The translations under genes were made by a program, and so were the position numbers. A stretch of DNA of 13,324 bases from Candidatus Zipacnadia bacterium (GTDB lineage: Bacteria > Armatimonadota > Zipacnadia > Zipacnadales > Zipacnadaceae). Shown in pieces: positions 1-4,431 of this stretch; within the stretch, counting starts at the first letter, position 1; every line of letters begins with the position of its first letter. Below the pieces are notes generated by a model. The model was not told where the DNA came from, searched no databases, and saw only the letters and a program-made list of their open reading frames with translations. The stretch spans positions 1-13,324 of the forward strand of contig JALGTD010000012.1 of assembly GCA_029821515.1 (NCBI GenBank), given 5' to 3'.

Positions 1-402
1 CCCGTCAACCACCTCGTAGCGGAATTGCCCACCTATCACGTGTGCGAGCTCTTTTGCCAGCATTTGAGCGTAAGGTGCCGCTGTCACTGAAACGCTGAAC
101 TGATGCCGGCCGGCCCTATCCCATATATAGAGTTGGGTGTGGCCGACACTCTTTCCCATCACCAGCAGCTCATTGACCGATGAGACCACAACGTCAGCGA
201 TGGTCGGCTGGACGATTGCCACCCGCTTCATCCGGTCAAACTGCAGGATACGGCTGGACCCTTCCTGCAAGACCAAGCTGGGTTGTTGTGCAGCGAGTGC
301 CGGGCTGCCTATGGCGACGGTGAGTATCAGTGCTAGCCCAATCAAACCCAACCGCTTGTGCCCGGAGATCAAGTTGTGCTGTGTTGGGGTTGGTCGTGTC
401 AT
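1..402 (-). CDS. cpaC: Tad pilus secretin CpaC/RcpA, N-terminal part (cut by window edge)
   Basis: 134 codons are visible, from an ATG at 402, and the gene continues past the left edge. The first ~37 residues look like a signal peptide: a basic stretch, the hydrophobic LGLIGLALILTVAIG, then an ALA|A cleavage region. Next is a secretin N-terminal domain (T2SS/T3SS pilus N type) at about residues 40-105, recognised by LVLQEGSSRILQFDRMKRVA, DVVVSSVNELLVMGKSVG and the closing QLYIWD. In the CpaC/RcpA family this domain precedes the ring-forming secretin domain that makes the outer-membrane channel of the Tad pilus. The secretin domain lies outside the window. A good Shine-Dalgarno GGGGAGG (413-419) sits inside the end of cpaB, and only 3 bases separate the cpaB stop from this ATG, so the two genes are co-transcribed. 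An unusual point is that a secretin would be of limited use in a monoderm cell, which bears on the host's envelope. Confidence 0.88.
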   Translation of the reverse strand, partial: MTRPTPTQHNLISGHKRLGLIGLALILTVAIGSPALAAQQPSLVLQEGSSRILQFDRMKRVAIVQPTIADVVVSSVNELLVMGKSVGHTQLYIWDRAGRHQFSVSVTAAPYAQMLAKELAHVIGGQFRYEVVDG

Positions 403-405
403 TGG

Positions 406-1323
406 TTATTGGCCTCCCCGCGTTGATGAGCTGGTTTGACTGCCACCTATGATGACGGTCTTTCGTTCAGTACCGCGAATTACTTCGACGGCAGGGCCCC
501 GAGGTTCTCTAGTGAGAGTAGCTCCCGGCGGGGGAGCCGCTTCTGTTCCTGGGGGCTCTTGCGCGGCGATTGCTTTCTCGAATTCTTCCCCGATGACCTC
601 AGCAGTATCAGTAGCCTTGAGGGTGACGTACTGTTCTTCGAATTTCGGGCGAAGTGCCAGGCGCAGCTTGCCGCGGGCATCGCTGAGTATCAGCGTCTGG
701 GCCTGCTCAGGGTCAACGGCGAGGGTGGCATTGGGCTGCTCTTTCTCTTCTGCCGCCTCCACCTCGGCTTCTTCACCTTCGGCGGGGGGTTTCTTTGGCT
801 TGGCCGCTGTGGCGGTCGTACCTAATGCCAGCAGCTTGACATTCTGCAGGACCGTGCGGGTTATTGTCACCTCGCCGATCTCGAAGGTAGCGATTACATC
901 CACCCGGTCACCAGGCTCGAGGAATCCTGCCACACCAACAACCGGGTCAATGGCCACGGTTACCGCTCTCATACCCTCGGGGACGCGGTAAGAAAGTTGG
1001 GTGGGGGATTGGACCTGAGTAGAGGTAATCGGCTTGCCTGCTGGTAAGTCAACAAGCCCGGCCTGCCCGACAACCTGGCTTGCCGACCGCACAGCACCGG
1101 CTGGGGCCTCGTCTTCAGGGACCTCTGTAGTGCCCAGCATCTCGCTACGGATTATGGTGCCCGCTGTGATGTCGCGGAGGGGCACCACGAGTTCTATGTT
1201 CCTTGCCACTACCTCAGGCATTGTGCGTTGCTGCAAGCCTCTGAGGTAGAAAAGCGTCAGCAAGGCGGCTAAGGCGGCACACACAACTGCGATTACTAAC
1301 GCTAAGCGCCGTGTCATTCTCAT
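406..1323 (-). CDS. cpaB: Flp pilus assembly protein CpaB (RcpC family)
   Basis: 305 residues, a usual length for CpaB. An N-terminal membrane anchor (about residues 6-26) is followed by a SAF-type domain at about 40-110, with VVPLRDITAGTIIRSEMLG and the ending LPAGKPITSTQVQSP. The RcpC domain begins with YRVPEGMRAVTVAIDP and GFLEPGDRVDVIATF. A Glu/Ala/Lys-rich acidic linker (about 177-197) interrupts the C-terminal half, and the tail is Pro/Gly/Thr-rich. CpaB is an inner-membrane-anchored periplasmic component thought to connect the secretin CpaC to the inner-membrane machine. I chose the first ATG (1323) over the one two codons later because AAGGAG lies 10 bases upstream of the first and 16 upstream of the second. 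It has its own promoter (1414-1422) and runs directly into cpaC. Confidence 0.93.
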   Translation of the reverse strand: MRMTRRLALVIAVVCAALAALLTLFYLRGLQQRTMPEVVARNIELVVPLRDITAGTIIRSEMLGTTEVPEDEAPAGAVRSASQVVGQAGLVDLPAGKPITSTQVQSPTQLSYRVPEGMRAVTVAIDPVVGVAGFLEPGDRVDVIATFEIGEVTITRTVLQNVKLLALGTTATAAKPKKPPAEGEEAEVEAAEEKEQPNATLAVDPEQAQTLILSDARGKLRLALRPKFEEQYVTLKATDTAEVIGEEFEKAIAAQEPPGTEAAPPPGATLTREPRGPAVEVIRGTERKTVIIGGSQTSSSTRGGQ

Positions 1324-1413
1324 CTGCGAAGCACTCCTTCCATCTCTACGCTGTATCCAGTTGATTCAATTATTGCTATGATGACGTGACGGCACTACAT
1401 AAATTGTAACTTA

Positions 1414-1422
1414 ATTATACCA
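1414..1422 (-). promoter_or_regulatory. Extended -10 promoter for cpaB-cpaC
   Basis: On the minus strand TGGTATAAT is a perfect extended -10 element (TGn plus the consensus TATAAT). The sequence 17 bases upstream (TTTTAA) is a poor -35 box, as is often tolerated with extended -10 promoters. Transcription would start near 1407, giving an untranslated leader of about 85 bases before the cpaB ATG at 1323. It suggests cpaB onward can be transcribed separately from the pilin genes upstream. Confidence 0.6.
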
Positions 1423-1662
1423 CAATCTGGGCAAAATTAAAAGGGCATAGCCTAATAAAACACTCAAGGGTAGTTGTCGATGCAGCCAAACATGCTATTA
1501 GTATTAGCTGTTGGCTAGCTTCGCAAGGCAAAATTACTGTGAAATTGAAGCCATCTGCACCGGCATACTTGCTGGCGGCTTGCCCAGAGGGGTGCGGAAT
1601 AGCACTGGTGGTGCCTAAGGCAGCAGGAAGCGAAGGGATCCGCAGCGCACAATTGTTCATAA
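1423..1662 (-). other. Gap between tadE and cpaB; one weak reading frame and a hairpin
   Basis: 240 bases without a gene I can support. A minus-strand frame opens with ATG at 1660, two bases after the tadE stop, and runs 81 codons to 1415. Its composition is Cys- and Ser/Thr-scattered and matches no family I recognise, its ribosome site is poor, and its stop codon lies inside the -10 box of cpaB. It is probably not a gene, although reinitiation after tadE cannot be excluded. An imperfect hairpin at 1484-1516 (AGCCAA/TTGGCT outside, GCTA/TAGC inside) could slow or end transcripts from tadE, but no U-tract follows directly on either strand. Confidence 0.35.
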
Positions 1663-2178
1663 CTACTCTCTACGCATAATAGAGGAGGTAGTCAAGGTCA
1701 TGGTTTGGCTGTCGGGGTTGTCGGCCAGGCCCGAGAACAGCCTGCCGCTGATTAGCTGATGTGGATAGGAGGCCTGCACTCTGATCTGAGCACCCGGGAG
1801 AGCATCATTCTGGGCCGTTTCGCCGCTGCCGATATTACCCAGTGTGGAAGCGGTGTCCCACGAAGGCCAGCCATCTGAGTAAGTCCTGTGCTTAAGCTCA
1901 ATGGTCAGATCATCGGGGGATATGGTCGCCACGCTGGCTTTGACCTGGCTGATTATTTGGCTGGTCGTTGTCCCAACAGCGGCAGTGCGGGCGCCCTCCC
2001 GCGTTGCCTGCTTGATAATGGCAACGTCTTTGAATATTAGGCCAAACTCGATGATGCCAAACAGTAGCATCAGCAGTATCGGAGTGACCAGGACCATTTC
2101 CACTGTAACGCTTCCTGAATCAGTTCGCTGCCGGCTGCTTGTCATATTTGTTTTGTTTTCGGTGTTGTGATTTCTCAT
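1663..2178 (-). CDS. tadE: TadE-like pilus assembly protein (minor pseudopilin)
   Basis: 171 residues. A polar leader of about 22 residues ends in DSG|SVTVEMVLVTPILLMLL, a class IV-prepilin-like site with Gly at -1 and Glu at +5, followed by one hydrophobic span and then GIIEFGLIFKD, the TadE signature region. The segment IIKQATREGARTAAVG is also typical of TadE/TadG. The remaining ~100 residues would be extracytoplasmic and carry no catalytic motif that I recognise. TadE proteins are minor pilin-like components processed by the Tad prepilin peptidase, which is encoded immediately upstream (24-base gap holding a G-rich ribosome site). The extended N-terminal leader before the cleavage site is long but normal for TadE. 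An alternative start is the ATG at residue 12. Confidence 0.88.
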   Translation of the reverse strand: MRNHNTENKTNMTSSRQRTDSGSVTVEMVLVTPILLMLLFGIIEFGLIFKDVAIIKQATREGARTAAVGTTTSQIISQVKASVATISPDDLTIELKHRTYSDGWPSWDTASTLGNIGSGETAQNDALPGAQIRVQASYPHQLISGRLFSGLADNPDSQTMTLTTSSIMRRE

Positions 2179-2202
2179 CGCTATCTTCCCCCCCTGTCCC
2201 CT

Positions 2203-2736
2203 TTATAAGATGTGTAGCTGCAGCCTTGCTATAGTCGCTATGGTACCCAGGCCGATGGCAATGGCATATGGCAGCCGCGGCTCGTCCGGCTTGTTGTCCT
2301 CTATCTCCATTGGTACCTGAAAGGTTAACCGCATATAACAACTGGTAAAGAGCACTTTGATCTTCTCCAGCAGTATACCGTGGCGAAGGGCAATAATCAC
2401 GGCCAGGACACCGCCAATAATTGCGGTGCCGCAGATTGTCCATGCCAGAAAACCCGGCCCCTGCAGGGCACCTATAGCCGTCAGCAGCTTAATATCGCCG
2501 CCCCCTAAGATACGGCCCAACAGGGAACTTATCAGAAACAAGCCGAGTGCCAGACCTACGCCTTCGATGCTGCGTAGAAAACCGTCTATACCACTCAGTG
2601 AGTTGATGACCAGGCCCAGAGCAATTGCCGGTACAGTTAGGCGGTTGAATATCTTGCCCCACCGGACGTCAGTATAGACTGCTGCCGCCACTAACAGCAC
2701 TGTCAAAGTTGTTGTAGCTACCGTGATAGTGTTCAT
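2203..2736 (-). CDS. cpaA: Prepilin peptidase CpaA/TadV (A24 family)
   Basis: 177 residues, the short form typical of Tad loci, lacking the N-methylating domain of PilD. Both active-site aspartates of the A24 aspartic peptidases are visible: D23 in VYTDVRWGKIFNRLT (the family's D...IPN region, here with I-F-N) and D81 in the GGGDIKLL (GxGD) motif. Several hydrophobic spans surround them (about 5-22, 34-50, 58-77, 95-118), and a cytoplasmic loop at about 125-158 precedes a last span. The enzyme sits in the inner membrane and cleaves the leader peptides of Flp pilins and TadE. The ATG at 2736 gives the usual spacing to D23 but has no convincing ribosome site. The gene is in the same frame as flp3, 24 codons downstream of its TGA, and no ATG, GTG or TTG occurs earlier in that stretch apart from TTG in an unlikely context. 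Confidence 0.92.
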   Translation of the reverse strand: MNTITVATTTLTVLLVAAAVYTDVRWGKIFNRLTVPAIALGLVINSLSGIDGFLRSIEGVGLALGLFLISSLLGRILGGGDIKLLTAIGALQGPGFLAWTICGTAIIGGVLAVIIALRHGILLEKIKVLFTSCYMRLTFQVPMEIEDNKPDEPRLPYAIAIGLGTIATIARLQLHIL

Positions 2737-2805
2737 TAGTGTCAGTCGTCTGCGTACATACTTCCCAATAATGTGCTTACTATCGTCGCGGCTGCGCAGT
2801 GCGCT

Positions 2806-2970
2806 TCAACTAAACGTGTTGGCGACCTCAGTGATTGCCGCCGAAATAGCGTTGCGCAGGGCCGTCCAGACAACCGCCGTCCCCACCACCAATACGCTCA
2901 AGAGTAAAGCGTACTCGACAGTTGAAACACCTGATTCATCTTGCCACAATTTGCGTGCCATTCGCATCAT
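2806..2970 (-). CDS. flp: Flp/Fap-type pilin (third copy in the locus)
   Basis: 54 residues. A short basic leader (MMRMARKLWQDESG) ends at Gly, followed by VSTVEYALLLSVLVVGTAVV. This is the Flp pilin signature: Gly|x with Glu at +5 and Tyr at +6, then one hydrophobic helix and a short amphipathic tail. CpaA would cleave after Gly14. It closely resembles the first pilin (3584-3754) across VEYALLL and the following WTAL segment, so the two are recent paralogues. GAGGTG (2974-2979) is the ribosome site. Two ATGs lie at 2970 and 2967; the second has the better spacing (6 bases), and the first is annotated for completeness. It follows flp2 by 13 bases, so translation is likely coupled. Confidence 0.93.
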   Translation of the reverse strand: MMRMARKLWQDESGVSTVEYALLLSVLVVGTAVVWTALRNAISAAITEVANTFS

Positions 2971-2983
2971 CGGCACCTCAACA

Positions 2984-3184
2984 TTATTGGCAACCTACTC
3001 CTGTCATCCCACCGGCGGCGATGACCTGTTCGGTCTGTTCGCCTGTGTTGACCATAACGCTGAGAAGAGGTTGCCATGTGACGGTCATTCCTATAATGAT
3101 CGCCGAAAGCAGTACTGCATATTCGACCGTCGTCAAGCCCTGTTCATCTCTGATTAGCGTTGCAAACCAATGTTGTATGTGCAT
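2984..3184 (-). CDS. flp: Flp/Fap-type pilin (second copy in the locus, divergent)
   Basis: 66 residues. The leader IRDEQG is followed by LTTVEYAVLLSAIIIGMTVT, the Flp signature with cleavage after Gly, Glu at +5 and Tyr at +6. The hydrophobic helix is richer in Ile than in the other two pilins, and the C-terminus is longer, with GEQTEQVIAAGGMTGVG and a terminal Cys-Gln. It is the most divergent of the three and could be a minor or tip pilin rather than the main fibre subunit (inference). The ribosome site is poor: no GGAG lies within 5-12 bases of the ATG at 3184. The gene lies 77 bases after a strong terminator-like stem, so its expression may depend on read-through from the flp1 transcript. 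Confidence 0.92.
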   Translation of the reverse strand: MHIQHWFATLIRDEQGLTTVEYAVLLSAIIIGMTVTWQPLLSVMVNTGEQTEQVIAAGGMTGVGCQ

Positions 3185-3260
3185 TGTTGGTCATCGCCTA
3201 CAATTGCCATCAACACTGCGCTAGTTAGCTCCGCAGTCATCTTCGTTAATTATTCTGTTG

Positions 3261-3331
3261 AAAAAAAGAAAGGGGAAACTGGTATGACACAATCTGAGCA
3301 CCTATGTAGTCCGTTGCGGCCAGTTTCCCCT
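3261..3331 (-). terminator. Long-loop intrinsic terminator or attenuator between flp1 and flp2
   Basis: A perfect 12-bp inverted repeat, AGGGGAAACTGG at 3271-3282 with CCAGTTTCCCCT at 3320-3331, encloses a 37-base loop. Read on the minus strand it is followed at once by TTCTTTTTTT (3270-3261). A GC-capped stem plus a U-tract is the form of a Rho-independent terminator. The long loop is atypical and holds a 6-base segment (GAGCAC, 3296-3301) complementary to GTGCTC at 3338-3343, just upstream on the minus strand. That pairing would cross the stem, so an attenuator or riboswitch role is possible. Its location fits a device that makes flp1 much more abundant than the genes after it. Confidence 0.65.
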
Positions 3332-3388
3332 ATCCAAGTGCTCTTTGCAGCTACAGGTTTCCTGTTAGACTCGGATAGTAGCTGCAGG

Positions 3389-3435
3389 GGAGAAGACACT
3401 CGCGGTCTGGTTTGGTTCTTCTCCTATTTTATTTT
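3389..3435 (+). terminator. Possible plus-strand terminator inside the structured region
   Basis: GGAGAAGA (3389-3396) pairs with TCTTCTCC (3417-3424) across a 20-base loop, and TATTTTATTTT follows on the plus strand. It would end a plus-strand or antisense RNA started in the flp2-flp1 gap, or stop transcription entering from the left. The same 5' arm can instead pair with 3507-3513. I see no convincing plus-strand promoter nearby, so its use is uncertain. Confidence 0.3.
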
Positions 3436-3487
3436 GATCTGCCTACTCCCTCAGCTCGGACCTGTGCTTGGGCGTCAAGTTGTCCGG

Positions 3488-3576
3488 GTGTTGGTAGCGA
3501 GTGCCATTCTCCCTTGAGCTTGCAGTGTCACAACCCACAGATATTGTGGGGAGTGGTGAGAGTCGCGTGTTGGTAG
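3488..3576. repeat. Ten-base direct repeat downstream of flp1
   Basis: GTGTTGGTAG occurs at 3488-3497 and again at 3567-3576 (CTACCAACAC on the minus strand, followed by CCG or GCG). Both copies lie in the 3' untranslated part of flp1, the second just after the stop codon. It could be a small duplication or a repeated protein- or RNA-binding site. Two copies of ten bases are suggestive only. Confidence 0.35.
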
Positions 3577-3583
3577 TTCTGGC

Positions 3584-3754
3584 CTACAGTGGCGCTTGAA
3601 TTTCCGCGCTGGCGGCGTTAACACCGGATTCGATACCGCCCTTCAGCGCAGTCCAGATGCTTACTGCACCCACGACCAGAACGGCCAACAGCAGCGCGTA
3701 CTCTACCGTGGTGACACCGTCTTCGTCGGTCCACAGAGCCTTGATCGTTTTCAC
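3584..3754 (-). CDS. flp: Flp/Fap-type pilin (first copy, probably the major pilin)
   Basis: 56 residues from a GTG start at 3754. The leader MKTIKALWTDEDG is followed by VTTVEYALLLAVLVVGAVSI, with Gly at -1, Glu at +5 and Tyr at +6, then WTALKGGIESGVNAASAE. Mature Flp pilins of ~45 residues polymerise into the Tad pilus after cleavage by CpaA. The GTG was chosen over an in-frame ATG at 3823 because an ideal AAAGGAGGG (3762-3770) lies 8 bases before the GTG, and the product then has the usual short basic leader. A 7-bp inverted repeat (3777-3783 with 3827-3833) lies in the leader. The strong ribosome site, promoter-proximal position and a terminator downstream all point to high expression, so this is the best candidate for the main fibre subunit. 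Confidence 0.94.
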   Translation of the reverse strand: MKTIKALWTDEDGVTTVEYALLLAVLVVGAVSIWTALKGGIESGVNAASAEIQAPL

Positions 3755-3867
3755 TTTTTTTCCCTCCTTTCTATTGAGGGTAGGATTTACTGACGCAGAA
3801 CGGGTCGCTGCCCATCGCTGCATGCTCTACCCTATTGAAAGACCACCCACTGGTAAGGGCGCTGTCG

Positions 3868-4011
3868 TCAGACTGACGTTTGGTGCACTACGTTGTACAT
3901 TGCCCGCCAACCCGCTAACACTGCCGTAACTACCAGGGGGAAGAGCAACACATACTGGGCAATTGCCAGTACTCCCTGCTGTCCAACTGTTTGGTGTATG
4001 ATCTCACCCAT
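3868..4011 (-). CDS. Small single-span membrane protein opening the pilus operon
   Basis: 47 residues, not recognised. The N-terminus MGEIIHQTVGQQG is polar. One hydrophobic span follows at about residues 14-34 (VLAIAQYVLLFPLVVTAVLA), then the short basic tail GWRAMYNVVHQTSV. Support for translation is good: GGAGGGA (4017-4023) lies a few bases before the ATG, the frame is clean, and the sequence reads as a plausible transmembrane helix ending in Trp-Arg. It is the first gene after the strong promoter at 4121-4149 and stands 113 bases before flp1, so it is co-transcribed with the pilins. It lacks the G|xxxxEY prepilin site, so it is not itself a Flp pilin. Possible roles are a small assembly factor, a regulator of the machine, or a toxin-like or phage-like hydrophobic peptide; the sequence does not decide. 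Confidence 0.7.
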   Translation of the reverse strand: MGEIIHQTVGQQGVLAIAQYVLLFPLVVTAVLAGWRAMYNVVHQTSV

Positions 4012-4108
4012 CGGTATCCCTCCAGTTAGTGTCCCAATTCATCTGTTGTTAAATCTTTGATGGTTATTCCCATCGCTTGCTCAGATACTTTACTTACATA
4101 GACTTGAG

Positions 4109-4202
4109 GTTATGCTGAACATCATAACATAACTGGAGAAAATTGTCAAGGGCCGCATCAAAATCTAATTTGTAATTCAAGTATACCTAACTTTATGTTC
4201 AG
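4109..4202. promoter_or_regulatory. Candidate operator repeats around the pilin promoter
   Basis: GTTATG (4109-4114) and CATAAC (4123-4128) form an inverted repeat with an 8-base centre, CTGAACAT, lying over the -10 box and start point. The centre recurs in opposite orientation as ATGTTCAG at 4195-4202, upstream of the -35 box. A repressor or activator binding both sites is plausible. No regulator gene is in the window to match it. Confidence 0.3.
4121..4149 (-). promoter_or_regulatory. Strong sigma-70-type promoter of the pilin operon
   Basis: On the minus strand a consensus -35 TTGACA (4144-4149) and a -10 TATGAT (4121-4126) are separated by 17 bases, and TGT precedes the -10, giving an extended -10 as well. 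Transcription would start near 4114, leaving a leader of about 100 bases before the ATG at 4011. That leader holds a small hairpin, GATGG/CCATC at 4059-4063 and 4070-4074. Confidence 0.8.
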
Positions 4203-4431
4203 TTAAACCTATTCGCAGAAATCTTTTTGTACCGTGGCTACCACTCAACAGTTAGAGCCATCACTGGGGCAATAATGCATCAATCATTTCTGGAAGCATT
4301 CCTTGAATCTGAGAAGTTGCCCGCGCCCCCCGGATGTTATTGATGATTAAAGGTGCTGGGTCGGTGCGCCGCGAAAATGCTGTTGGACAACTGGCATATC
4401 TGAGGCAAACAAACTGCCACGGCTCACTAAT
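4150..4431. other. Divergent intergenic between pilus operon and glycosyltransferase gene
   Basis: About 280 AT-rich bases with no reading frame I can support. It holds the distal copy of the CTGAACAT motif and is bordered by the pilin promoter. I see no clear -35/-10 pair reading right toward the gene at 4432. Nothing else is evident. Confidence 0.5.

Larger units (their letters stand above)
3261..3550 (-). ncRNA. Candidate structured RNA region in the flp1-flp2 intergenic
   Basis: No gene fits this stretch, but it is unusually dense in complementary segments. (1) CCCACA/TGTGGG at 3534-3539 and 3545-3550. (2) A long-range helix, GGGAGAA plus CACTCGC (3388-3394, 3397-3403) with GCGAGTG plus TTCTCCC (3497-3503, 3507-3513). 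(3) A two-tier hairpin, CGGAC/GTCCG at 3457-3461 and 3482-3486, with CTTG/CAAG inside. (4) A 9-bp perfect repeat, TGCAGCTAC/GTAGCTGCA, at 3346-3354 and 3378-3386. (5) CTATCC (3330-3335) with GGATAG (3373-3378), which would form a pseudoknot with (4). (6) The terminal stem and U-tract at 3261-3331. The minus strand is favoured because it is the pilus transcript and ends in the better U-tract. It matches no riboswitch or ribozyme consensus that I recall, including both c-di-GMP classes, TPP, SAM-I and cobalamin. Function is unknown. Confidence 0.4.

Noticed and set aside
449..991. Long plus-strand frame opposite cpaB (180 residues)
   Set aside because: It is a shadow of cpaB: Ser/Arg/Pro-rich, no ribosome site or recognisable domain, and fully antisense to a well-supported gene.
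3154..3240. Minus-strand 28-residue frame overlapping the flp2 start, a possible leader peptide
   Set aside because: No proper ribosome site and no attenuator after it; too short to separate from chance.
3284..3517. Plus-strand frame of 77 residues with AAAGGGG before its ATG and a hydrophobic C-terminal half
   Set aside because: The frame runs through both arms of the 12-bp and 9-bp inverted repeats and through a terminator-like stem, its composition is unlike the neighbouring proteins, and there is no promoter. Structured non-coding RNA explains the region better.
3261..3550. Idea that the structured gap is a c-di-GMP riboswitch, which would suit a pilus operon
   Set aside because: I could not place the conserved core of c-di-GMP-I (GGCAAACC...CGCAAAGC) or of c-di-GMP-II in order on either strand. 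The known class is not supported, although an unknown one remains possible.
4027..4071. Minus-strand 14-codon frame in the leader of the pilin operon ending just before the small membrane-protein gene
   Set aside because: The ribosome site is weak and the peptide shows no leader-peptide codon bias, so it is likely chance.
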